Origin: Cydia pomonella
Taxonomy: Eukaryota > Arthropoda > Insecta > Lepidoptera > Tortricidae
Assembly (NCBI RefSeq): GCF_033807575.1
Contig: NC_084704.1
Location: forward strand, 23,537,968-23,601,967
Length of the DNA stretch: 64,000 bases
Reading direction: 5' to 3'
The position numbers were made by a program, and so were the translations under genes. Under the pieces are notes generated by a model. That model did no database searches, had not been told where the DNA came from, and worked only from the letters and a program-made list of their open reading frames with translations. Each line of letters opens with the position of its first letter. Position 1 is the first letter of the stretch. This document shows positions 43,630-58,600 of the stretch, one piece after another.

Positions 43630-46600
43630 CTGCAAATAACATGATCTGTTTAATATTGTATGGTTGACAACGGCTACAAATTGAAGTTCACCATCTGTGA
43701 CAAGTTATATTTGTTATTAAACCTCGCCACTATATTACACAAAATTCAACGTATCAGGTAGTGCCATTGGCCAAGAGATAAATAAATATCGTGACACAAT
43801 CATATCAACATATCAGTTTAGTTCCCACACAGTATATCTCGATATGCTGCACATGGACGGTATTTTAAATATTAATCAAAACCGTTGGTAAATGGTAACT
43901 GAACGTACGAGTGGCTATAGGTCATTAAATACCTTGACATCACACGCTGTCCCGACAACCAGCCCGAATGTCTGCGCCAGAATCGTGATGAGAACGCAGA
44001 TAGCCCAGGCTAGACCCAGGCGGTGGTATTCCATCGGTTGTGATGTCAAATACCACGCCGGAAACAGGAACAACGTAGCACAAAGCAGCTAAAAAATAAC
44101 AAGTAGTTTCATGTTCTACATATTTTATCTTTAATAGTTTCGACAAAAGCCGGGAAATAGTATCTGTTAGGATTGGAAAGCTTATCAATTATCCTTACCT
44201 GCACTGGTAGATCAATTATGATTTTGGCCATGCAGTATGCTGTTAAGCTGTACCATTTATTCAAATGTTCTTGAAGGATCACCGTTGCTTCTGCTGGAAC
44301 TGAAATGTGAAATAAAAACCCTAAAGTACCTGCAATCTGCATAAAAGACTAAGTATAGCTATCCATTAAAAGTTATATACGTAGAGAGAATAATTTGAAA
44401 CTCCCTTCCCTTGACGCTACACCCCACGTTAAGGTAAAATGGGACATATTTTACCCTAATTGTACCGGTAACGGGATGACGGCTTTTTGTTTATTTTGGA
44501 AAAACTAATAAAAGTACGAAAAAAGTATGAATGGAGAAAATACTAATTTCTTCTGAAAATGGGGTGGCACTATGGTAATTAGTTAAATGCTACATTCTGT
44601 GCGAAGTACTGTTTCTCTGTCACTAGGCTATTTTTTTACCTCACCTAAGCTGACTTCCATCACTTTCCTTCGAAGACATGTAATACAAATAAGCAAGAGT
44701 AGGAGTAATTACACGTGTTAACAGTAGGCATTGCGTTGGAGAAGAATAGGAAGAGCAGGAAGAAGAAGAGGCAGGCGGTGTTGGTGACGATGCGGTCGGC
44801 GACTGCACCCGCGCCGTTGTACAGCGCGCCCAACAGCAGCGCCACCAGCAGGTGACACACCAGTCGGATCTGGAAACCCATACAATACCTCACTACACTT
44901 TATTTTTTGAAGGCTAAGTACAGTCAAGTAAACTAAATGGCATAAGTAGTTATTTTTTGTAAATTTGTTTTTTTTTTTTTTAATCAGAATAATGAAATGT
45001 TGCGTATAGCGTTATAAGGAATATCTGCCCTCATCTGTTATTTATTTGTGATAAGAAATAATTTTTTCTCAAACATGCAATGCAATATTGATGTGTTCCT
45101 TATAATAGGCTGCGAAATATGACGTTTCAGGTGTGGCTAGGCCGGCAAAGTACTCTTTTTTTTCTTTTTTGTGTTTTATTAATATTATTTCAGGGTCTCC
45201 TGAAGGGGAACGAAAATTTGACTGTTTTTGCGCTACGACGCACGGTTTAGGAGATACAGCCCTATAAAGATTTCTGCATGACTGAAACAAAAAAATCGTT
45301 ATAGGGCTGTATCTCCTAAACTGTGCGTCGTAGCGCAAAAATAATCAAATTTTTGTTCCCCTTCAATACCCCACGCTCTGAATAACCTATCACATTAGGA
45401 CATGAAACAATCATCATCGTCATCCTATTTTTATTATTATTTCATTGCATGTTTGAGAAAAGCAATATATATACCTCGGCGTGAAATATGGGGTTGCCCG
45501 CCTCAGACTATATGTCTTCGGCCGGCGACCCCTTTCGTCCCGGCCTCTGTAGTAATGATAATGTACTAATAGTTTCACAGTGACACAATTGCAAATCTAT
45601 TGCTATACTATACCTGTGTTAAGTGTACGTCTCGCATCGCGCCTATACTGCAGCGCCACAGCAGCGCGCATAGCTGCCTCCACAGCCCGGCTGAGAGCCG
45701 GGCGGGTTGCGCCGGCGCTGCGCTCAGTAAAGCCTCGTCTTCTGTTGCGTACACTGGAATGAGGTTTCCGATCTTTGACAGATTTACGATCGATTAAATT
45801 ATTTATATTATTATAGGTGGCAGGTTGACCTTTTCTTGTAGCACACTCGTGTCAGTGGTGCTATATACCTGCTACACGCCATTTCCCATTATATCAGACT
45901 TTACTTGTATATACTTCGCGTGTTAAAATTTAATATGACCATAGTTATTAGACTGTATATAGGTTCTTAATTGAATATCTAGTTATATTATTTTTACACA
46001 TTAGTCAATCTGTGAAAGTTTCGTCCACCTTATTGATTATCGTGATCGCAAAGCAGACTATGTTCCTATTGACATTTTCGGTCATGTTGTGGAACATCAT
46101 GACCGTCATGTTTTTTATTTAGCCAAGTTTAGCGTTACGGCAATGAAGTGGACCAAATAAGTGGTTAAATAATAACTAAGCACAAACCTTTTCCGTTTCC
46201 GTTTAAGACTGTGTGTTTGGCAATTTTCTTCATTTCCATTATGTAGCTTTTAGCTTCGTGCTCTATGTAGACTAAATTACCAATATGCTCTCCACTGGCG
46301 ATTTCCAATACTGTAAAAAAAAAGAGCAAATAGGTAACACCAAACTAAGAAGTTGCATGAAATTATTAATGAAATCTTCATCACTGAATAAGCATTTAAA
46401 TAGGTAGCTTTAAGACCGCTTGTTGCCTACCATAGATAAATTTATGTAGGTATATGCTTAATATGTATGTACTTATGTCATTGGCGAGCAATAGAATGGA
46501 ATACCGACAATATGTATTGTTTCAGGGTACAGTTAAACATTATGCGCATCATCATTTAATTATATACTTACAAACAATACATCTACAACTCAGCAACAAA

Positions 46601-49600
46601 TATTTGTGTTTGTCACGCAAATGCACGGACTTAAGTATAATGTAACAAAAAATCATTTAATTGAATTTGAACCTGGTAAAATCGGGTAAATGAGGTTCCT
46701 CCCATTTATCTAAATGGTGCTTCACTAGAGAGAGTGGGGAGCTTCAAATATTTGGATCATATTGTTACGGCTGACTTAAAGGACAATATGGACAGAACGG
46801 GAACGGAGGGCTCTGTCGGCCAGAGCAAATATGATTTCTCGTAGGTTTACGCGATGTACAAGGGAGGTAAAAATTACCTTATTTAAAGCATATTGTACCT
46901 CCCTGTATACGTGCAGCCTATGGAGGTTCTATACGCAGTGGGCTTACGTGGCCCTCCGGATACAATATAACAACACGTTCCGGGTGTTGATGGGGCTGCC
47001 TCGTTTCTGCAGCGCTTCAGGGATGTTTGCAGAAGCGCGCGTGGACTGGTTCTATGCGACTATGTGCAAACGATGCACATCCCCGGTGCGCCGGGTGCGG
47101 GCCAGCCCCAACCCTATCCTGTTTCTGATAGCGGACAGACTTGACTGCCCATACCTATATGAGACACTGCTGCGAAAGGCATGTTTGCATTATTTAGAAA
47201 TACATAATAGAATAATTAATTAAGTTCTAACATTAGGAACGTAAGTATACTAACAAATGTGTATGAGTCCATAGTTACTCGAAATAAATGTTTTTTATTC
47301 ATTTCATTCATTCATTCAAAATAAGTTCAAACTGACGATTAGCTTCACACCTTGGTCACTACTAACAACGGCTAAAGTGGCCGTTAAACACCTAATTCTT
47401 CATAATAGTAGATTGTTAAACAAAGGGTGAAAGGCACTTATTTTTGCCGAGGTAGTTTGGCGCTCAAACGCAGTGAGAGCGCCAATAGCCCGAGATTGAA
47501 ACGATGCCTTTTAGCCAAATCTACTGTTAACATGTAACTACATATAACATTTCTTCAGGGTATTTTCAATTAACCATTGAAGTTAAAAGCATCCTTATAT
47601 ATGAAATGGGGAGTTAAATATCAGAAATCAGAATAGAAATTGAGTAACAAATCCATTTAAAACCAAATTTCAATTGCTTATCGTAAAAAAATAAATGAAA
47701 TCGTACTTGGAAAGTCAAATGCTCTAGTGCATGAACGTATCACTTTTTGCACGCTTTTTAGAACAACAATGACCTTTTTTCAGAGCATGATGAGAAATGA
47801 AAAGGCACTTACAATAATCCGCCATATTGTAGTACTGAGGACATCTGTAGCCTGCTTTAGCCAGTGTGTCGGGGATATCTTGGATTGCGCCCGCGTATAT
47901 CGTCCGCCCTTCGGCCATTAGTATGACGTCATCGGCGGACGTGAACAAATTGGAAGATGGTTGGTGGATGACGCACGCCACGGTGCGGCCGTTGCAGGCG
48001 ACGTCGCGGAGCGCGCGGGCCACGGACATCGAGGACACAGAGTCTAAGCCACTGGAGAGAAAGGGTGAACTCGTCAGATCTTATGATTTTTTTATTAAAG
48101 TTTAAAATCTTTTTTTTTTATTGTTCCGCTAACCTCGAACCTTGGCTGAAATGGTATGATATTGATAATTAAACTAAACATACATCTACGCCTAGGTACT
48201 AATTTTAACCGAACCCACGTCCCTGTTTAAAAGAAAATCATGTTGTTTTTTTTTCGGAATATCTAAAGATCTGTTAAAAAAAAGACGTCAAAATACGATT
48301 ATCTTGATCGCTAATCGCTACCGCTATTATAATAATAGGTACCTATACTGCAATTGTGTGCTTACTGTGACATAATGGCACAGTTGAAATGACTTCACTA
48401 CCGTTGCTAGGACACACCCAAGATTAGAGATTATTATTGAAAGTTATAAAGTTTATGACTATATAACCTGTCTAAGCGGACCTCAATGGTGCGGTATGGT
48501 CGCCGTTCTCGTTGTCATGCTCTATGACACGGTAAGTAAACAAATGTGCCAGCATCAAAGGTGTCAACTAAGCAGCTATTGCGTGTATGGAAGGTAGAGG
48601 CATGTTATAATTCTATTATGCCTCTACCTTCCATAATTGCGTGTGTTAGAATACAGCGTACATCATTACATATTTTATTATTAGTACGGACTAATAATAA
48701 AATATGCATATACAAATATGCAGTAGTTTGTGTTTCTTTGGTTGGTTGGATAAGTATTCTACTGAACACCGTTTATCGTGACTTCTCTTCTAGAACTATG
48801 AAAAAATTACCGCGTCTTATCCAACCTCGACATTGGCGGAATCATCATGCCATCAAGCAAAATTTGGTTGATTGATATTGTGTAGTGACTAAGTGCATCA
48901 GCAACAAAAAAAGATGTTTGACAGCAGCGTAACAAAATGCGGTAAGTGTTTCCCATGCAACTATCTGACTTGGTTTCATTTAACATTCTTGTTACCAATC
49001 CTACTTTTTAGGGTTCCGTCAACTAACGTGAAACATGTATTTCAGACACTTTTATATTTTTTAATTGCATTTACACTTTCAAATCTTATTAATGGATATT
49101 ATTATGTTTCTCAGACCATGGGGAGCTTAAACATCTCCAAAGTTAATGTATTAACCGTGGAGACTATACGTCTCTGTAATATTGTATAATATAATTGACT
49201 TGTTGGATACATACTAGTTATGTATTCTGTAGCATTAGTTTACGTGACTGCTAGCTTAACAGTCTAGACGCGATTTATTTATTTAGTATACAGTGTGTTA
49301 CCGTCATGCGGGCATTTATTAAAACTGATAATCATAATTATGATTAATTAGCAATTGTTTGCAAATCATAATTATGTGAATTAACTGCTCAGTTAAATTT
49401 CTGAAATCCGCACAGTCAATGTAGTGGGGCGTAATCGTCTTTAATCATATCGTTAATGCACTTGGTACAAGGCATGCCGTGGTACGGGGGTAAAAAACTA
49501 AGACATTGCGTTCATGTATGGAGGTGTTACATACATAAAACATTTATTAAACAGTTTTTTATAAACTTTGACATGACAATTTCAAGTGTTGACGTCGCGT

Positions 49601-52600
49601 TGTCAAAATAAACCAAAAATGACCAAAACTGGTATTTGATTTTCTTTAAAATACCTTATTAGTGGCTTACGTTACGATTCCCGAGAGTAGTTGAAACACG
49701 TGGAAATGCAGCTCAAGGCTTTATCGGAAACGCTTCCTAAATTGAAGACATCCACACAATGCTCGATTGATAACCGCGGCTCTTCAGCGAGTTCGTGAGA
49801 ACAGGCCAATCGCCCGGTCAGCCTGAAAGGGCCATGAACGGGATCGTGCCAGTGCAAGTTGAAAAAAGGATTCTCGAGCACTTCAGACAGGTACCAACGT
49901 TAAGTATTTACCTACTCGTATTGCTTGGTACTAGTAACAAAACTGTGCACAAGATTTAAAAAAAAAGCATAGAAGACATCCCTTCAGGTTTTTAAAGGTG
50001 ATAGATAGAGATAGATAGATAGATAGATAGAGATCTTTATTTGCATACCAGTATTATACATAGGTACATAAAGGACCCTGGAAAGGGTGTAGCAAAACAT
50101 GTTGTTCACAATACAATACTTATCTTACTTCGATGATAATGTTAGGTTTTTAAGTGAATAAAGATTTATTATTATTATTATTATTTATTATTATAATTTA
50201 TTCAAATTTTCTAAATTTCACTTCCTTACCTGGTTGGAATAATAGGTAATATTTTAAGTTATAACAAATAACATTAATTATAACTATTACCTGTGAATCA
50301 TTCAAAACTGTAATTATAACTATACTTATTACCTATATGGACTAGAGTATACTATACCCATTAAAGTATCATATTTAAAGTACAAGTTACATATTATCAT
50401 CCTCCATAAAGTCAGCTATTGAGTAGTATCATTTATTCAGCCAGCAGAAGTTTGAATTTGTTTGTTCGGTTTTTAGATATGTGGGGTTTTTATTATAAAT
50501 TTTGATGGCTTTGTAATATGGTCCATTCTTATATATTTCCAATTTAGGCTCCAGGAGTTCTATATATTGAAGGCGTCGAGGGTTTTGGCAAAATTTAAAT
50601 AAATGTAGATTTTTACGGTCAAATGTAGCTATTTCCAAGATGTATAGAGAGGGGAGGGTCAGTAGGTTTTAATTTTTGAAGTGGGGTCTGCAGCTGTGGG
50701 GATGGTGTATGTTTGCTAGGGTTCTAATACATTTTTTTTTGCATGACGAAAAGGTTTTGGATGTCAGTGCTGTGGCCCCACAAGAAGAGTCCGTAGCGTA
50801 GCCACGTGATTGCTTGCGAGTGGTATGCTGCCAACGCGCACTCTAAGGTAGTGCTACTTTTTAGTACGTACGCACGTACACAAATCGAGAATGTTTGTTT
50901 TTTATTCGGTCTAAATGTGTTTTCAATGTCAGATGTCTGTCCAGTGTAAGCTCTAACAAGATACAGTCGGGTACTTCTTTAATATTTATGTTTTTTGTTA
51001 TGGTGTTTAGGTTAAGGGGTTGCTTTTGTCTGGGTTTGATCTGAATTAATTTGGATTTTTCGTTATTTATTATGAGATTGTGATCGCGTAGCCAATGTGT
51101 TATTGAATTAAAAGTTTGTTCTATGTAAGAGCTGCTGCTATTGTTATCTGGGCATTGGAATAAGAGGGATCATCGGCAAACATAACGACTTTGCGGTTGG
51201 TGGATTTGGGAAGGTCGTTTATATAAATAAGAAACAGGACGCATCCTATGACACTTCCTTCTGGGATTGACTTCTCGATATATATTATGTTGTGCAATGT
51301 TCTGGTCTGGTTTTCAAAGTGTTCTATTTCAACATATTGTTGTCGTGACATGAGGTATGATTTCATCCAATTTAATGCTTTACCACGTATGCCTATTGCG
51401 TTTAATTTTTGTAGCAGTATGGGGTGTGAGACTCTGTCATATGCTTTGGACATATCTAATAATAATCCTACTACGTGATGTTTATTTCTCAAATATTCAA
51501 CTATTGTTTGTACGTAATTAAAAGCTGCAAGGGTGGTAGAACGTTTCTTACGGAATGAGAACTGGTTATCGTTTAGCAAATTATATTTTTCTAAGAAACT
51601 GTAGATGCGGTTTGTCATACACTTTTCGAAAATTTTAGATATAACGGGGAGGAGCGCGATCGGTCTATAGTGAGCTGGATTGTCTGTTTTACCACCTTTC
51701 TTTATGACGGGTTTTATCTTGGCTATCTTTAATTTATCCGGGAAGCTACATTCATTGAAATATTGGTTGACTAGTTTGGTGTTAGGTGAAGTTAGCTCAT
51801 TTACACATATTTATATCAAGATAGAGGGTATTTCATCAATACCGCAGCTTGTTTTATTGGGTTAGTGTTGTATAATATTTAGTATTTCGTTTTCTGTTAC
51901 TGGATTTAAGTACATGGAGTTGACGGAGGTTTGTATCGCAGGGCGACCGGATGGAGGCGGCGCGGTGCCACTGCTGCCATCTATGGGGATCATCAACGAG
52001 GATATTATTCCAGTCTATTTCACAAAGTGCGGCTTTGAATGACATAATATTGGATACATTAAAATGTCTTTTCTGTTTATGAATTGGGGTATTTGGAGGA
52101 CTAGTACTTTGTTTAAACGAATACAATATACTTTTGTGGTCGGAAATACCTAAATCTTCTACTTTTATGTCAAAAAAAAATTATTTGTGAAAATAAAATC
52201 TATACAAGTCGAACTTAAATTAGTTTCTCTGGTGGGCTGGTCTACTATCTGATGGAGGTTATATTCTAGCATAATATTCTTTATTCTACGATAATTATAA
52301 CAACTTTCATTATTATTTATATTAAAATCTCCTGGTAATATAATGTGCTTTTTATTTTTTACCTTGATTTTATTCAATATCTTGCTCAATATTTCAAAAA
52401 AGGTTTCAATATCTCTGTCAGGTCTGTATATAGCTATTAGTAGTATGTCTGGTTTTATTTCAACGGCACAACACTCTATGACGCATTCAGGTGCAAAAAT
52501 GACTCCCCAGGGATTTGTTAATAAGACATTACTGCAATTTGTTTTTACAAAAATAAACATTAAGACGTGGGGTTTGTATTTAATTTAGTTGGTAATAAAG

Positions 52601-55600
52601 TGTTTATCAATGAGACAAGTGCCTTTAATTGGCCGTAGTTATCTTATGGGTAGTAATACTGGTATCGCTAATTCTTGAAATAAACGTCGCAATTCAATAA
52701 ACAAATTATAAAGGGCTGTCATTGGCACTTACTTGTCAATTTACTGCGCTGTACAAAAAAATAAAATGTATATTAAAATGTTGTTAGCAAGTTAATAAAG
52801 TCTGAATTTTAGTTTATTTAACTAAATTAAGGTCATGGTTAAGTTAGAGAACTATGTTACTTTACCCTACTTTAAAAAAAGCCCACTTGCCGGTAACAGA
52901 CTGTTTTTTTCATTTTGACACTCGGAGAGACTTTAAACCTCCAAATCTTATTAATATTAGTACTCTGACATTGGGTACCTTTTACATCTCCAGATTGAAT
53001 GTATTTATAACTATAGAGACTATACATCTCTGTTGTATTGTAGTAATTACTTATTTTATGATTATTATACTTAATGTAATGTTTATTTGTCATATAAATA
53101 AAAATGCATACACACGCATATTATATATTATTTTGGAGCATGATACTAACTTAATATTACGTACCTGGTAGGCTCATCCAGTAGCATGATCAGAGGATTA
53201 GTAAGTAGTTCGCATGCAATCGTCAGTCGCTTCCTTTCGCCTCCTGACATTTGACCGGCTTTCGTGTTAAGTACACCCTGAATACCGAGCTGCGACGACA
53301 CTGACTCGATCTGGAGGAAAATTTGACTTCTTTTAACGAAGGCCCGTTACATGACGATCAAAAGGCTAATTCTTTCAAAATAGTGTTTGTGAACAGTCAA
53401 ATTTCGTCAGTTCCAACAGCATCAAGGTTTTTTAAAATGTTTCTGGCTTAGTAAAAATGTTCTGTACCTAATCGCAGTTTACATACCTATACCTATACGA
53501 TAAGGGCCCTTTTACAAATCATACCATTTACAATATTTAGGTACTTAATATTGGGCAAATACTGACTTATCTCATGCTCATGGCCGGGAAATGAAAATTA
53601 TTTTCACATTTCACATTTAGTAGGTCTACTTCTCATTGTCCATATATTTTCATGTAAAGAAATTTACCGCATTTTCTCTCTCCCTAGATGTAGCTTTGGG
53701 AAGCTTGAGGCTGGCTGCAAATATTAGGGTTTCCATTCCTGTGAGGGTGTCTATAAGCGACGCCTGTTGAGCGACCAACACCGTGTTCCGGTCTGTACCA
53801 TACAACGATCCTTCTACACCAGCTTTCCTGAAACCACGGAATTATATGGTGTTACATAACATTTATTTAATGTATAAAAATATGACAATGAGCCAACCTA
53901 ACTACTGAGAACTGTTTACTACTACCTACTCGACTTCCCATACAAACTTAATTTCATTTCATGCTAGATGAGATAAAATAATAGATGAGATGCAAAGATA
54001 AAAAGGCACCTCTGATGTGCAGAAAATAAATCCCAAAAAAGGAAGAAAAAAACCGGCTAAGTGTGAGTCAGACTCGCGCACGAAGTTCTGTACCATGATC
54101 TATAAAAATGGCAAAAAAAATTACGTTTGTTGTACGGGAGCCCCCTTAAATATTTTTTTTTCTGTTTTTTTAGTATTTGTTGTTATAGCGGCAACAGAAA
54201 CATCATCTATGAAAATTTCAACTATATCACTGTCACGGTTCATGAGATACTGCCTGTTGACAGATGGACTGACTGCGGAGTCTTAGTAATAAGGTCCCGT
54301 TTTACCTTTTGGGTACGGAACCCTAAAAATGAACATAAAAAACTTACAGAAATTTGGGTACGGAACCTTAAAAATGAACAAAAAAACTTACAAAAAGAAG
54401 GGAAATCCCGTCAAAAACATTTTCATGTAAAATGTTGTCAAGACGAGACCATATGGCTCGCACTGTCAAAAAAGTTATCAAATTTCATGTAAAGCCAAGG
54501 TTCTAACTCTATACGCCCTAACTCTACAAGCCCTGACTGCACATTAGAAAAACGGGCAAGTTACATATTATTTTGACTAATTTAGTCAAAATAACATGTA
54601 GCTTGGCCGTTTTTCTACCGTCACATGGTGGTTAGTTATTGTATTGCAAGAAATGGCTAACCGAGTTAATAAGTGCAGTGGAATGGCAGGTCTGTGAATA
54701 AAAATCATGGTGGTTACAAATAAGGAAAATATACATCCCTTCATTTACGCAGTGTTGGAATGAGAGGATAAAAGCTGGGATAGTGAGCTTGAAATTAAAA
54801 CAACCGCATTATAATAAGTGCCCGCCTTAAAACCGAATTAAATTTATCTCGTACGATTGATGTTCGAAATGACATTAATCTGTCACATTTTTAAGAGGAA
54901 AGGGGACGGCCGCTTCTCCATACAAACGTATATACATTTTCCTCTCTGGATATTGACATAATGGAAAATATTTTTACATAATTTGATGTATAATTATTAA
55001 CAATAGCTATGCCCCTACGTTTGACTTTTTTAGGGTTTTTGATTATCGTATAAATTAGGAGCGAAAAACAGTTTGTATACAAATTTTTAAATGCTCCTAA
55101 CTCTTATAATAATTAATAATAAGAAAAAAATCAAACGTAGGGGCATAGTTGTGGCACAGTGTAAAAAGTAACAGTGGGCCGACGCCTTTGATGTTTGCGT
55201 AAATGCCGACACCGCTCAAGGTCACCGTACCTACCTAGGGTTGTCACAGACTTACACAACTGCCCCAAAGGGGAGGGAAATGTTTTTAGGTTTCATGTAT
55301 CTATTTATGTATGTCTGCTAATTTTACCAATGGCGTCCATTTTTTAAATAAAGATGGCGGACGTCACTTTTTTGAAAAAGTCGTCATGGGTGTTGTTTTC
55401 TGGGTTTTTGGGGGTGTAGATTTCAAAAATGGCATGTATTTTAAAAATAACGATGGCGGACGTCACTTTTTGAAATGGGTGTCGATGTGTGTAGCAGTGA
55501 TGTCAACCATTTTTAATTCTAAAATGGACTCTATTTTTGAAATCTGCACCCCCAAAAACCCCCAAAATGAACGTCATTTTCGTAATCGGAACGTCGAAGA

Positions 55601-58600
55601 ACCTCGGAGATGACACCCATATCGATTTTTAAGAAAAATTTATATTCGCCATCTTGGATTTCAATATGGACGTCATTTTCGTAATCGGAACACCGAGGAA
55701 CCTCGTATATAACACCAATATCGATTTTTAAGAAATAATAATTTCCGCCATCTTGGATTTCAAAATGGACGTCATTTTCGTAACCGGAACACCGAGGAAC
55801 CTCGGAGATGATAGGTACCCATATTGATTTTTAAGAAAACTTAAAGTCCGCCATTTTGGATTTCAAAGGGGATGTCATTTTCGTCATCGGAACCCCGAGG
55901 AACCTCGGAGATGACACCCATATCGATTTTTAAGGAATAATAATTTCCGCCATCTTGAATTTCAAAATGGATGTCATTTTTGTAATCGGCACCCCGAGGA
56001 CTCTCAAAAATAATTAAAACATCAAATACTACAATGACAAACAGAAGCAAGAAACAATTTATTGCTTTTTAAATAAAGTCTTAAACTACTCGTAATTTCT
56101 CAAAATAATCTATAAAACATGTCCGCCATTTATATTTATTTATTTAATATTCAGAGAGGAAAATGAGGACTACGTTTGTATGAAAAGGCGATTTCACCGG
56201 GTCCTCCACTTTCGTCTTAAAATGGTGGCTTTCGACTATTTTCTATATGGGTCAAGCGACTTAAGCGATAGCGGTCACAATATTATGTCTCACTAATTGT
56301 GGTCTGTAATGGTGCCTCAGTTAAACTGTGACTCAATTCAATTATAGTAAACACCTCTGTAATGTAAGTGCTACCAATAATGAGACGTATACCACAAATT
56401 CTATAAATTGAGTACCCATTTGACATCAATTTTACGCCCACTTGAAACAAAATCGCAAGCATGTATTAACATTTATTTTCTGGTATGCAGTAATCACAAT
56501 AATGACGGATAAATTGACTTTAAGGAGCATTGAGGTCAAGGAAGGCTGCTCCTGCAAGTGGACAGGTACTTATAGCAAAAAAGAAGGTACTTATAGCAAG
56601 CCAACAAGGCCGTTTAAGCCGTTTTAATTCACCACATCAGAGGGCCTACCGCGAACCACGTTCGACTTGATCGAATTACTACTTGAATGAAAAAAAATAT
56701 AGCTGAAGACGACCAGTTCCGAGTAAATTCAGCATCATATAGTTCGTAGCGGTCAAAGTGTCCGAATAGTTCGTCACACCATACAAATTGTAAGATTAGA
56801 TACACATCTAAACATGTGCAAATCATTAGCAAATTCATATAATATCTTAGAAATTTGCGTGTGAAAACTGAAGCTCGAAAAAGTCGGGTCTCGCAATAAA
56901 AGGAATAATAGTCTTTTTAGGGTTCCGTAGCCAAATGGCAAAAAACGGAACCCTTATAGATTCGTCATGTCCGTCTGTCTGTCCGATTCTGTCACAGCCA
57001 CTTTTTTCCGAAACTATAAGAGCTATACTGTTCAAACTTAGTAAGTGGATGTATTCTATGAACCGCATTAAGATGTTCACACAAAAATAGAAAAAAAAAA
57101 CAATAAATTTTGGGGGTTCCCCATACTTAGAACTGAAACTCAAAAAATCTTTTTTCGTCAAACCCATACGTGTGGGGTATCTATGGATAGGTCTTCAAAA
57201 ATGAATATTGAGGTTTCTAATATAATTTTTTTCTAAAGTGAATAGTTTGCGCGAGAGACACTTCCAAAGTGGTAAAATGTGTGTCCCCCCCCCCGTAACT
57301 TCTAAAATAACAGAATGAAAAAACTAAAAAAAATATATGATATACATTGTCATGCAAACTTCCACCGAAAATTGGTTTGAACGAGATCTAGTAAGTAGTT
57401 TTTTTTTTAATACGTCATAAAATTAAAAAAAAAAATTTTTTTTCATCAAACCCATACGTGTGGGGTATCTATGGATAGGTCTTCAAAAATGATATTTAGG
57501 TTTCTAATATAATTTTTTTCTAAACTGAATAGTTTGCGCGAGAGACACTTCCAAAGTGAAAAAATGTGTGTCCCCCCCCGTAACTTCTAAAATAACAGAA
57601 TGAAAAATCTAAAAAAAATATATAATATACATTACCATGCAAACTTCCAACGAAAATTGGTTTGAACGAGATCTAGTGAGTAGTTTTTTTTTTAAAACGT
57701 CATATAATTAAAAAAAAATTTTTTTCATCAAACCCAACGTGTGGGGTATCTATGGATAGGTCTTCAAAAATGATATTTAGGTTCCTAATATCATTTTTTC
57801 CTAAACTGAATAGTTTGCGCGAGAGACACTTCCAAAGTGGTAAAATGTTGAACAAAATCTAGTAAGTAGATTTTTTTTTAATACGTCTTAAATGGTACGG
57901 AACCCTTCATGCGCGAGTCCGACTCGCACTTGGCCGCTTTTTCTGCTTAATTTCCTTTAACATCAATAAATATCACTAATTATTAGATAGATATGCAACT
58001 TTCTATAGTAGAAAATATAAATGTAGCTCTTAAATTATGACTTTTATATGAAAAACGCATGTTTGGCCAAGCCTGTATATTATTATGATCCTGGCAAGTA
58101 AAGAAAATAGTCATTTTTTTACGTTGTCTTTTTATAATTTTAGTTTTTTTATTATAGACATTTTTATACATCGTCGTTTTTTACATTTACATACTATGAC
58201 TGTAGACATTTTTATACTTTGATAATAGTCATTTTTATATTTCGACTTGACAAAACTTAAATGTTTCGAAGTATTGGCTTTCTAATACTCAGACAAATTT
58301 ATGTTTTACAGGTAGACATTTTTATACATCGCCATATTTCCTTAGAGTCCATACACGCATAAATCATTTCAAATATTTTTAACGATGTGCTGATATTCCG
58401 TGAAACGAAAAACGATTATCAAGCCCGAAATCTAATTGCTTTGTTTTTCAGAAATGTTAGAAATTTTAGTGTAGGTACATAGTAATAAAGTCGGATTTGA
58501 TTTACAAATAAGATCGTTTTTTATCTTATAATTAAGTTGTAATTTTTGGTTTTTAACGCAAGACACAAGGTTTATGATATATGTACAACGGGTGTATTCC

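Noticed and set aside
43373..43642. Second minus-strand protein overlapping the ABCG terminal exon
   Set aside because: Out-of-frame shadow of a G+C-rich coding exon.
45580..45797. Plus-strand proteins at 45.6-45.8 kb
   Set aside because: Antisense shadows of the ABCG linker exon at 45614-45753.
55311..56050. Proteins encoded by the 100-bp tandem units
   Set aside because: The frames repeat with the DNA unit on both strands and have no independent support. Repetition here is also not CRISPR: the units are contiguous, diverged and lack spacers.
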